Source: an uncultured Moraxellaceae bacterium (GTDB lineage Bacteria; Pseudomonadota; Gammaproteobacteria; Pseudomonadales; Moraxellaceae). From it: a stretch of DNA of 6,248 bases. Positions within the stretch are counted from its first letter, which is position 1. The number at the start of each line of letters is the position of its first letter. The translations under genes and the position numbers were made by a program. Under the pieces are notes generated by a model. That model saw only the letters and a list, made by a program, of their open reading frames with translations. It made no database searches and was not told the DNA's origin. Positions 1 to 5,860 of the stretch are shown here, piece by piece. The stretch covers positions 1-6,248 of the forward strand of contig CALEYY010000206.1 of NCBI GenBank assembly GCA_937928295.1, in the 5' to 3' direction.

Positions 1-42
1 ATTGGCGCGATCTTCTGGAAGATCGGCCAGTACATCCTCTAA
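1..42 (+). CDS. C-terminal end of an unidentified gene (partial)
   Basis: Frame 1 reads 13 codons, IGAIFWKIGQYIL, then TAA at 40-42. The peptide is hydrophobic and aromatic, like the tail of a membrane protein, but it is too short to assign to a family. The stop shares bases with the stop of the convergent OsmC gene: the four bases CTAA at 39-42 serve both. That tail-to-tail fit is the main reason to believe this frame is real. The other forward frames run on through the OsmC gene and look like chance reading. Confidence 0.4.
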   Translation: MGAIFWKIGQYIL

Positions 43-455
43 AGCGCCAGCTCGCCCGGTTTCGCCAGACCGCTGACAACCCGGATCGGGTTGCTCAGCA
101 GCTTGTGCACCGGGCAGGCCTTGGCAATATGCAGCAATCGATCGCGCGCATCAGCATCGAGACCTCCCTCCAGTGTGATGATGCGCGTGATGTCAGTGCC
201 ATCGCCCGCCACTACCATGTCCAGATGCACCTGCAGGCCGGTCAGTGGCCACTGCTTGCGCTGCGCATACATGATCAGCGTGATCGCGGTGCACGCCCCC
301 AGCGACGACAGCAGCAGCTCCATCGGCGCGGGTGCGCTGTCGCCACCGCCGACCTCGGTAGGTTCGTCGGCCAGCCAGTGATGCCCGCCATCGCTGAGAC
401 TGACCTGATAGGGCGTGCCGGCGATGCTGGCGGTGACGGTGTGGATGGTGCTCAT
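39..455 (-). CDS. OsmC/Ohr family protein (putative thiol-dependent peroxidase)
   Basis: This is a 138-residue cytoplasmic protein of typical OsmC-family length. Two motifs identify it: GGGDSAPAPMELLLSSLGACTAIT (given here as two pieces, GGGDSAPAP at 37-45 and MELLLSSLGACTAIT at 45-59 region) and ACPVHKLLSNP near 113-123. They carry the two family cysteines, Cys55 and Cys114. In characterised OsmC and Ohr proteins this pair reduces organic hydroperoxides with dithiol reductants. The ACPVHK form is nearer the general OsmC/YhfA-like branch than classical Ohr, so the physiological substrate is uncertain. The start codon has a weak AG-rich stretch (AGAGAG) about 8 nt upstream. The gene is divergent from the crotonase gene, with 98 bp between them, and convergent with the fragment at 1-42. 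It looks full-length with both cysteines intact. Confidence 0.9.
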   Translation of the reverse strand: MSTIHTVTASIAGTPYQVSLSDGGHHWLADEPTEVGGGDSAPAPMELLLSSLGACTAITLIMYAQRKQWPLTGLQVHLDMVVAGDGTDITRIITLEGGLDADARDRLLHIAKACPVHKLLSNPIRVVSGLAKPGELAL

Positions 456-485
456 GACATTGCTCTCTGCAGGTTCTTTGCCTGC

Positions 486-513
486 TTGTACCTGCTCGCA
501 AGCTCGCGTACAA
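486..513. promoter_or_regulatory. Inverted repeat in divergent intergenic region (possible operator)
   Basis: TTGTAC at 486-491 and GTACAA at 508-513 are exact inverted copies, with a 16-bp spacer. The spacer holds a direct repeat, GCTCGC-AA-GCTCGC (494-507). The element sits mid-way in the 98-bp region from which the OsmC gene and the crotonase gene diverge, where a shared regulator could bind. No convincing sigma70 promoter boxes were found there. The regulatory role is inference, and short repeats of this size can arise by chance. Confidence 0.25.
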
Positions 514-553
514 CCGAGGTTTCATTTTTTAACTGCCAGCCTCGGAGCCAGCC

Positions 554-1435
554 ATGTCTTACAACACCCTCGATTACCGTGTCGAAGAGCGCATTCTCAC
601 GCTCACGCTGAATCGTCCCGAACAGCTCAATGCCTTCACGGTGGAGATGGCTGACGAGCTGGAGCACGCTTTTCGCCGTGCCAGCGAGGATGATGATGTG
701 GCGGTGATCGTGGTTACCGGCAATGGCCGTGCCTTCTGCGCCGGCATGGACTTGTCGGTGCCGGGCAATGTCTTCGGTCTCGACGAGAGCCAGCAACCGA
801 CCGTGGCCGATATGCACGACCGCCTCGATGATCCGGCGATTCATCGCGGCGTGCGCGACACCGGTGGCCGCGTCACGCTGGCCATCTACGAGTGCAAGAA
901 GCCGGTGATCGGTGCCATCAACGGTGCTGCCGTGGGCATCGGTGCCACCATGACGCTGGCAATGGACATCCGCCTGGCTTCGGAGAAGGCGCGCATCGGA
1001 TTTGTTTTCGGCAAGATCGGCGTGGTGCCGGAAGCCTGCTCCAGCTGGTTTCTGCCGCGCATCGTCGGCATCCAGCAGGCGCTGGAGTGGGTCTACACCG
1101 GCGACATCCTGACCGCCGAACAAGCACTGGCGGGCAAGTTGGTGCGCTCGGTACATGCGCCGGACGAGTTGCTGCCGGCCGCCTATGAGCTGGCGCGCCG
1201 CTTCAGCGTCAACAAGTCGCCGGTGGCTGTCGCCTTCGCGCGGCAGATGCTCTATCGCAACTCTGCGCAGCCGCATCCGATCGAAGCGCATCGCATCGAT
1301 ACGCTGGCGATGTTCTACACCAGTCTGGAAGATGGCAAGGAAGGCGTCAGCTCATTCCTGGAAAAGCGCGACCCGGCTTACACCGGCAAGGCCAGTGCCA
1401 TGCCGGCGTTTTATCCGTGGTGGAACAAGGCCTGA
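554..1435 (+). CDS. Enoyl-CoA hydratase/isomerase (crotonase superfamily) protein
   Basis: The 293-residue protein belongs to the crotonase superfamily, whose members act on acyl-CoA thioesters in the cytoplasm. Visible marks are LNRPEQLNAFT at 19-29, the first oxyanion-hole segment AFCAGMDL at 60-67, and the second, GAINGAAVGIGA, at 120-131. A VPEACSSWFLPR block follows at 158-169, and the tail has FLEKRDPAY (269-277). Against rat mitochondrial enoyl-CoA hydratase, by-eye alignment puts Phe152 at the first catalytic glutamate (Glu144) and Glu178 at the second (Glu164). Glu160 falls where delta3,delta2-enoyl-CoA isomerases have their catalytic acid. Isomerase or a specialised hydratase activity is therefore as likely as classical hydratase. 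GGAG at 544-547, 6 nt before the ATG, supports this start. It is slightly longer than the usual 255-270 residues, with an inserted stretch near 70-108. No beta-oxidation partner genes are adjacent. Confidence 0.9.
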   Translation: MSYNTLDYRVEERILTLTLNRPEQLNAFTVEMADELEHAFRRASEDDDVAVIVVTGNGRAFCAGMDLSVPGNVFGLDESQQPTVADMHDRLDDPAIHRGVRDTGGRVTLAIYECKKPVIGAINGAAVGIGATMTLAMDIRLASEKARIGFVFGKIGVVPEACSSWFLPRIVGIQQALEWVYTGDILTAEQALAGKLVRSVHAPDELLPAAYELARRFSVNKSPVAVAFARQMLYRNSAQPHPIEAHRIDTLAMFYTSLEDGKEGVSSFLEKRDPAYTGKASAMPAFYPWWNKA

Positions 1436-1456
1436 ATCAGCAGTGCTGATTCAGGC
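1430..1456. terminator. Perfect 12-bp stem hairpin, probable bidirectional terminator
   Basis: Arms at 1430-1441 (GCCTGAATCAGC) and 1445-1456 (GCTGATTCAGGC) pair perfectly around a 3-nt loop. The left arm contains the TGA stop of the crotonase gene (1433-1435). The right arm ends 14 bp before the stop of the convergent helicase gene. A hairpin between two converging genes commonly ends transcription from both sides. There is no strong T run on the plus side and only a weak one (CTTGTT) on the minus side, so it may act in 3'-end protection or Rho-assisted ending rather than as a textbook intrinsic terminator. Confidence 0.65.
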
Positions 1457-1470
1457 GCGCCCAGTCTGAC

Positions 1471-2832
1471 TTAGAGACCGGCGCGTGGCGGACGGCGATT
1501 GCCGCCGCCGGTATTGCCACTGCTGTTGCCACCCGCCGGGCGTGGCCCGTTCGGGCGCTGACCACCTGGACGGCCTGCGCCGGCCGGTTTGGCGCCCGCC
1601 GGCTTGCCACCGGCAGCGCCACGCGGTGCTGAGTCGCGACGCGGCGGACGCGCTTGCTGCGGCTTGCGCAGCGGCTCCGGCTTGGCATTCGGGTCCGGCT
1701 CGAAGCCGGGCACGATCACCCGCTCGATCTTCTGGCGGATGGTGCGTTCGATATCCGCCAGCAGCTTGTGCTCATCCACGCACACCAGCGATACCGCCTC
1801 GCCGCCGGCACCGGCACGACCGGTACGGCCGATGCGATGCACATAGTCTTCCGGCACATTCGGCAGCTCGTAATTCACCACATGCGGCAGCGCATCAATA
1901 TCGATGCCACGGGCGGCGATGTCGGTCGCGACCAGTACGCGCAGACGATTGGCCTTGAACTCGCCGAGTGCCTTTTCACGCGCGCCCTGACTCTTGTTGC
2001 CATGAATCGCCATGGCCGGGATGCCGTCCTTGTCGAGGCCTTCGGCGAGGCGGTTGGCGCCGTGCTTGGTGCGGGTGAAGACCAGTACCTGCGACCACTG
2101 GCCATCGAGAATGAGTTTTTCCAGCAGCGCTTTCTTGGCATCGCGATCCACGGGATAGATCTTCTGCGTCACGCGCTCGGCGGTGGTGGTCTGCGGCGCG
2201 ACTTCGATGCGCTCCGGGTTGCTCAGCAGCGAGCTGGCAAAGCTGCGGATTTCCGGCGCGAAGGTGGCCGAGAACAGCAGGTTCTGGCGCTGCTTCGGCA
2301 GTAGGGCGAGGATGCGCTTGATGTCGCGGATGAAGCCCATGTCGAGCATGCGATCGGCTTCATCGAGCACCAGAATTTCCACGCCGCCGAGATCCAGTGA
2401 GCCCTGACCGACATGGTCGAGCAGGCGGCCCGGTGTCGCCACCAGAATGTCCAGACGCTTGCGCAGACGGTCGCGCTGCGGGTTGGCGTTGACGCCGCCG
2501 AACATGACCATCGAGCTCAGGTTCAGATCCTGGCCGTACTGACGCACGCTTTCTTCCACCTGCGACGCCAGCTCGCGTGTCGGTGTCAGCACCAGGGCAC
2601 GGATGCGATGCTTGGTCGACGGGTGCAGAACCGGCGTTGTGCTCAGGCGTTGCAGCAGCGGCAGCGTGAAGCCGGCGGTCTTGCCGGTACCGGTCTGTGC
2701 GGCGGCAAGCAAGTCACGACCGCTCAGCACGACCGGGATGGCCTGTTGCTGAATCGGGGTGGGCGTGGTGTAGCCGACGGCGTTGAGCGCGCTCAGCAAC
2801 TCGGGCATGAGACCGAGATCAGCAAAAGACAT
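1471..2832 (-). CDS. rhlE: DEAD-box ATP-dependent RNA helicase, RhlE-like
   Basis: The 453-residue protein unwinds RNA duplexes using ATP, in roles such as ribosome assembly, RNA decay or cold adaptation. All core motifs are present in order: Q motif GYTTPTPIQ (20-28), motif I AQTGTGKT (45-52), PTRELA (84-89), TPGR (133-136), DEAD (157-160), SAT (188-190), TDIAARGID (303-311) and HRIGRTGRA (332-340). After about residue 378 comes a low-complexity tail rich in Pro, Gly, Arg and Lys, with a repeated KPAGA, typical of RNA-binding extensions in RhlE-type proteins. I chose the start giving MSFADLGLMPELL because this is the usual N-terminus of the family. The reading frame stays open for 70 codons further upstream, but that part overlaps the next gene and has no family resemblance. 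The Shine-Dalgarno sequence is weak. Assignment to RhlE rather than another DEAD-box branch rests on the N-terminus and tail type. Confidence 0.93.
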   Translation of the reverse strand: MSFADLGLMPELLSALNAVGYTTPTPIQQQAIPVVLSGRDLLAAAQTGTGKTAGFTLPLLQRLSTTPVLHPSTKHRIRALVLTPTRELASQVEESVRQYGQDLNLSSMVMFGGVNANPQRDRLRKRLDILVATPGRLLDHVGQGSLDLGGVEILVLDEADRMLDMGFIRDIKRILALLPKQRQNLLFSATFAPEIRSFASSLLSNPERIEVAPQTTTAERVTQKIYPVDRDAKKALLEKLILDGQWSQVLVFTRTKHGANRLAEGLDKDGIPAMAIHGNKSQGAREKALGEFKANRLRVLVATDIAARGIDIDALPHVVNYELPNVPEDYVHRIGRTGRAGAGGEAVSLVCVDEHKLLADIERTIRQKIERVIVPGFEPDPNAKPEPLRKPQQARPPRRDSAPRGAAGGKPAGAKPAGAGRPGGQRPNGPRPAGGNSSGNTGGGNRRPPRAGL

Positions 2833-2878
2833 GGAGTATCCGGGGGGAGCAAAGAAGACCGCTATGGTACTCGAAAAC

Positions 2879-2933
2879 GGGGCTCGAAAGCGGCCCCAGC
2901 GGGGCAGGCAACGCCGGGGCGGAATTGCCTGCC
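2879..2933 (-). terminator. Hairpins downstream of the dienelactone hydrolase gene, possible intrinsic terminator
   Basis: Two inverted repeats lie in the 112-bp gap. The first encountered by minus-strand transcription has 9-bp arms at 2903-2911 and 2925-2933 (GGCAGGCAA/TTGCCTGCC, 13-nt loop). The second has 5-bp G/C arms at 2879-2883 and 2893-2897. On the minus strand the second is followed at once by GTTTTC. A G/C stem followed by a T run is the form of an intrinsic terminator for the hydrolase gene. This would separate it from the helicase gene, whose own promoter would have to lie in the remaining 46 bp or so. The T run is short, so termination may be partial. Confidence 0.45.
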
Positions 2934-2944
2934 TTGCTTGCGCC

Positions 2945-3859
2945 TCAGACGCCGTGATCCTTGAGCCAGTCCCGTGCCAGCTTCCAGGCATAGTCAGCTG
3001 CGGCCTTGTCATAAGTCGGGCGGTAGTCAGCATTGAAGCCATGGTTCAAGCCCGGAAACACCACGATGTCCGAGCCGGAGCCCGACTTCTGCAGCTCGGC
3101 GCGCATCTGATCGACCACGGTGTCAGGAATGAAGCTGTCTGTGCCGGCATAGAGCCCCAGCACGGGCACTTTCAGGGTGGCGGCCATATCAATCGGATCT
3201 TTCGGCTTGATGTCGGACTTCAGGCCGCTGAGTAAACCGTAATAAGCCACCCCAGCCTTCACCGCCGGATTGTGCTGGCTGTAAAGCCAGACCATGCGCC
3301 CGCCGTAGCAGAAGCCGACGGTGCCGAGCCTGCGCGTATCGGCATGCCCGGAGGCCTTGGCGAAGGTGATGCTGGCATCAATATCAGAAAACACCTGAGC
3401 ATCCGGCACCTTGGAGACGACTTGCGACAGTATCTCGCCGATGTCGGTCATTTTCGCGACATCACCCTGACGGGCAAACAGTTCCGGCGCGATGGCGTAG
3501 TAGCCGAGCTTGGCGAGTCGGCGACAGACATCCTTGATGTGCTCATGCACACCGAAAATCTCTTGAATCACCACGATGGTCGGGTGCTTGCCGGGCTTGG
3601 CCGGCATGGCGCGATAGGCCGGCATGCTGCCATCGGCGACCGGCACGCTGACTTCGCCCGCAATCAGCCCGTGTGTGTTGGTGGTGATGGCCTGTGCCAG
3701 CAGCGGTGACGATGCGAGGGCAAAGCCTGTCGCCAGCGATGTCACCAGAAAGCCACGGCGATTGAGCGTGCCCGGCATGCGGCTTTCGCCCGGCGTGGCG
3801 GCCATGGCATCGGTTTGTTGGAAGTCGAGCGGCTTCAGGCCGTATTGATTGAGTTGCAT
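2945..3859 (-). CDS. Dienelactone hydrolase family protein with Tat-type signal
   Basis: This 304-residue alpha/beta hydrolase is of the dienelactone hydrolase (carboxymethylenebutenolidase-like) family. The catalytic triad is visible: nucleophile Cys184 in GFCYGGR, Asp241 in AGTDSFIP and His273 in LNHGFN. Glu100 in IQEIFGVHEHI matches the glutamate that tunes the cysteine in known dienelactone hydrolases. The N-terminus has LNRRGFLVTSLATGFALA around 32-49 and an AQA near 55-57, a twin-arginine signal with a hydrophobic core, so the folded enzyme is probably exported to the periplasm. About 30 residues precede the Arg pair. A good GGGAG (3868-3872, minus strand) 8 nt before the ATG supports this long start over Met28. 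Without chlorocatechol-pathway genes nearby, the natural substrate is unknown; classical dienelactone degradation is not implied. Confidence 0.9.
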   Translation of the reverse strand: MQLNQYGLKPLDFQQTDAMAATPGESRMPGTLNRRGFLVTSLATGFALASSPLLAQAITTNTHGLIAGEVSVPVADGSMPAYRAMPAKPGKHPTIVVIQEIFGVHEHIKDVCRRLAKLGYYAIAPELFARQGDVAKMTDIGEILSQVVSKVPDAQVFSDIDASITFAKASGHADTRRLGTVGFCYGGRMVWLYSQHNPAVKAGVAYYGLLSGLKSDIKPKDPIDMAATLKVPVLGLYAGTDSFIPDTVVDQMRAELQKSGSGSDIVVFPGLNHGFNADYRPTYDKAAADYAWKLARDWLKDHGV

Positions 3860-3878
3860 GTGCGAGGCTCCCGATTAG

Positions 3879-3891
3879 GTTTCCGCGAAAC
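3879..3891. promoter_or_regulatory. Short inverted repeat upstream of the hydrolase gene
   Basis: GTTTC-CGC-GAAAC forms a 13-bp dyad, 20 bp upstream of the hydrolase start, in the 143-bp region between two divergent genes. The position would suit an operator, but the half-sites are only 5 bp and no regulator gene is near. The rest of this gap holds the promoter proposed for the plus-strand operon. Confidence 0.2.
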
Positions 3892-3942
3892 TAGGAGGAA
3901 GCGACACGAAAAACAACTGCACGCGGCGGGTATTTGCGTGCC

Positions 3943-3970
3943 TTGCGCGTGCCGGGTTATTTGGTAAAGT
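3943..3970 (+). promoter_or_regulatory. Candidate sigma70-type promoter with extended -10 for the two-gene operon
   Basis: TTGCGC (3943-3948) and TAAAGT (3965-3970) are separated by 16 bp. The second is preceded by TG one base upstream, giving an extended -10 (TGGTAAAGT). Matches to consensus are 3 of 6 and 4 of 6. Transcription would begin near 3977, giving a leader of about 26 nt with a run of seven A (3979-3985) before the ATG at 4003. This was judged by eye only. Confidence 0.4.
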
Positions 3971-4002
3971 CGGGCTCCAAAAAAATAATCAAGCAACTCA
4001 TC

Positions 4003-4389
4003 ATGAATCTTCGCCTTGCTCTCTTTCTCGTGCTTTCGCTGGTGTCACTGTCCGGGCTCTGGTGGTTGTGGCCGAAGCCGGCTCAGCCGGTGGCGGCTGC
4101 CGACACGCCGATGGCCACTGCCGGGCTTCTGATTCACTGGCGCGTCAAGGCCGGTCAGCGCGTGCAAGGGCCGGCGAAGTTTGCCGTGCGTGTGGGCGAT
4201 GCGGTGACGCTGGAAATCGCCTCGGATCGCGACGATGTGCTGCATGTCCACGGTGATGACCTGAAAGTGCCGCTGCTGGCCGACAAAAGCATCCGTATCG
4301 ACTGGACGCCCGTGCACAGCGGCCGCTTCGACATGGAGCTGCATCATGCCGGGCTGACGCTGACGCAAGTGGATGTGTTGCCGCGTTGA
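4003..4389 (+). CDS. Small membrane-anchored cupredoxin-like protein
   Basis: The 128-residue protein has one N-terminal hydrophobic segment (about 4-23) that would anchor it in the inner membrane or act as a signal, followed by an outside domain. The domain resembles cupredoxin-like beta sandwiches: VGDAVTLEIASD (64-75), VLHVHGDDLKVPL (79-91), then HSGRFDMELHHAGL (105-118) and a final beta strand. Histidines 81, 83, 105, 114 and 115 could bind metal, but there is no cysteine anywhere, so it is not a blue copper protein. The ATG at 4003 has no clear Shine-Dalgarno sequence; an A-rich leader precedes it. An in-frame TTG at 3934 would extend it by 23 residues but would place the candidate promoter inside the gene and spoil the signal. 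The next gene starts 28 bp downstream on the same strand, so the two are probably co-transcribed. Metal binding is inference. Confidence 0.8.
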   Translation: MNLRLALFLVLSLVSLSGLWWLWPKPAQPVAAADTPMATAGLLIHWRVKAGQRVQGPAKFAVRVGDAVTLEIASDRDDVLHVHGDDLKVPLLADKSIRIDWTPVHSGRFDMELHHAGLTLTQVDVLPR

Positions 4390-4417
4390 GCGCCACCTGT
4401 GTAACGGAGCCGCGCTC

Positions 4418-5857
4418 ATGAGGGTCTGGCCACAACGCGCTTTGCTGCTCCTGCCGGCAATTCCCGCCAGCGCCAGCGCGCATTCCTTCGGTCAGATCTA
4501 CAACCTGCCGGTGCCGCTGTGGATGTATCTCTACGGAGCTGCTGCGGCCTTGCTGGCCTCGTTTGTGCTGATCGCGGTCTTTCTGGTGCCGGCGCAAGCG
4601 ATGAAAACGCCACCGCTTTACTCTGCAAGCGCGCGCGAGCCGGGCTGGTTTTCTCGCCTTGCCCGGCGCTGTCTTCCGGTTTTGCGCGGCCTCAGCGTGG
4701 CGCTTTTGCTGCTCTGCATGGCCACCGGCTTCTGGGGCACGCCAAGCCCGTATCAGAACTTCAACATGACCTTTTTCTGGATCATGTTCGTGCTGCTGTT
4801 CACCTATCTCACGGCCTTCATGGGTGATGTCTTCCGCTTCATCAGCCCCTGGCGCGTGCTCAGCGATGCCCTGCCATCACGCTGGCGACAAGGTTGTTTC
4901 AAATACCCCGCGCGCCTCGCGTACTGGCCGGCGCTGCTGCTTTACATCGGCTTCATTACCCTTGAGCTGTTCGGCAAGATCGGCCCGCAAGGCTTGGCGT
5001 ACCTGCTGCTTGGCTACACCGTGGCGAATCTCGTCGGTGTTGGTCTGATCGGGCAGCGCGCATGGTTTCATCATGTCGAGTTTTTTGCGGTGTTTCTGCG
5101 CTTGGTGGCGATGTTGGCACCGCTGGGCTGGGCTCAGGGCAGGGTGCATTGGCGCATGCCGGGCAGTGCGCTCGTCGGCCAGCGCGCAGAGAGCTACAGT
5201 CTGGTGTTGTTCATGTTGTTCATGCTGGCCTCAACCGCCTTCGACGGCCTGCGCGGCACCATCGTTTGGGTCAATGTGTTCTGGGCCGATACCTTTCATA
5301 TCCTCACGCCCTGGCTGGGCAAGCCGCCGGTCTATTTCTATCTCCAGCTCAGGCCCTGGTATACCGTGTATGAGATGGTCTGGCTGTGGCTGTCACCGCT
5401 GATCTACTTCGCCGTATTCGGCTTTTTCGTGGCCTGCGCTGCGCGGCTGGCCGGCACCCGACTGCCGGTGCGCGAATGGCTGCTGCGCTCGGCGTTCTCG
5501 TTGTTGCCCATCGCGCTGGTCTACCACATCACGCACTACTACACGCTGATCCTGACGCAGGGCGTGAAGATCGTGAGTCTGCTTTCAGACCCGTTCGGCC
5601 GCGGCTGGGATCTCTTCGGGACAGTGACCTGGTGGCGCTCGGCGATCCTGCCAGACATGAATTGGGTCTGGCACAGCCAAGTGGCGCTGATTGTCATCGG
5701 GCACATCGCCAGCGTGTATCTGGCGCATCGCGAGGCCATGCTGCTGGCGGCCTCTCCACGACAGGCGGCACTCAGCCAGCTGCCCATGCTCGGCCTGATG
5801 ATGGCCTTCACCGCCTCCGGGCTGTGGATTCTGGTCCAGCCCATCAGCGGCGGTTAA
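4418..5857 (+). CDS. Multi-pass membrane protein of unknown function, predicted mature N-terminal His
   Basis: The 479-residue protein has a short signal-like start (Arg2, Arg7, a Leu-rich core, then ASA-H), with likely cleavage before His22. About 10-12 hydrophobic segments follow, roughly at 33-57, 88-105, 118-138, 169-186, 192-212, 221-238, 259-276, 320-343, 356-380, 418-437 and 455-475. Striking polar motifs lie in or near them: HHVEFF (218-223), STAFDGL (272-278), YHITHYY (369-375), and H419, H429 and H437 in the next-to-last segment. I think it belongs to a family that databases often label fenitrothion hydrolase, from an N-terminus of the type AHxFGxxYxLPVPLW. This is from memory, and the label would not establish activity. 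GGAG at 4406-4409, 8 nt before the ATG, supports this start; an upstream in-frame ATG at 4373 lies inside the previous gene. It is probably translated in an operon with the cupredoxin-like gene. Transport, metal handling or a membrane enzyme are all possible. Confidence 0.8.
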   Translation: MRVWPQRALLLLPAIPASASAHSFGQIYNLPVPLWMYLYGAAAALLASFVLIAVFLVPAQAMKTPPLYSASAREPGWFSRLARRCLPVLRGLSVALLLLCMATGFWGTPSPYQNFNMTFFWIMFVLLFTYLTAFMGDVFRFISPWRVLSDALPSRWRQGCFKYPARLAYWPALLLYIGFITLELFGKIGPQGLAYLLLGYTVANLVGVGLIGQRAWFHHVEFFAVFLRLVAMLAPLGWAQGRVHWRMPGSALVGQRAESYSLVLFMLFMLASTAFDGLRGTIVWVNVFWADTFHILTPWLGKPPVYFYLQLRPWYTVYEMVWLWLSPLIYFAVFGFFVACAARLAGTRLPVREWLLRSAFSLLPIALVYHITHYYTLILTQGVKIVSLLSDPFGRGWDLFGTVTWWRSAILPDMNWVWHSQVALIVIGHIASVYLAHREAMLLAASPRQAALSQLPMLGLMMAFTASGLWILVQPISGG

Positions 5858-5860
5858 GCG

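Noticed and set aside
9..24. Perfect dyad GATCTTC-TG-GAAGATC
   Set aside because: It lies within the presumed coding end of the first gene, with a 2-nt centre too tight for a stable loop and no T run, so it is probably incidental codon sequence.
1..35. Possible minus-strand ORF starting just after the OsmC stop (MYWPIFQKIAP)
   Set aside because: It is only 11 codons to the window edge, GAGG directly abuts the ATG, and the plus-strand hydrophobic tail with an overlapping stop is the better reading.
1480..1640. Repetitive G/C-rich stretch that could suggest a DNA repeat array
   Set aside because: It encodes the Pro/Gly/Arg-rich helicase tail; the repetition is at the protein level (KPAGA units) and irregular in DNA.
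1589..1846. Long open frames on the strand opposite the helicase gene
   Set aside because: They are antisense shadows of a high-GC, Gly/Pro/Arg-rich coding region, with no recognisable motifs or ribosome sites.
2833..3042. 70-codon upstream extension of the helicase reading frame
   Set aside because: It overlaps the 3' end of the hydrolase gene, has low-complexity non-family sequence, and the standard RhlE N-terminus MSFADLGL begins at 2832.
3934..4002. TTG start extending the cupredoxin-like protein by 23 residues
   Set aside because: It would bury the candidate promoter in the gene and place a basic stretch before the hydrophobic segment; the ATG at 4003 gives a normal signal or anchor.
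4373..4417. In-frame ATG 45 bp upstream of the membrane-protein gene
   Set aside because: It lies inside the preceding gene, while the ATG at 4418 has GGAG at proper spacing and begins a clean signal peptide.
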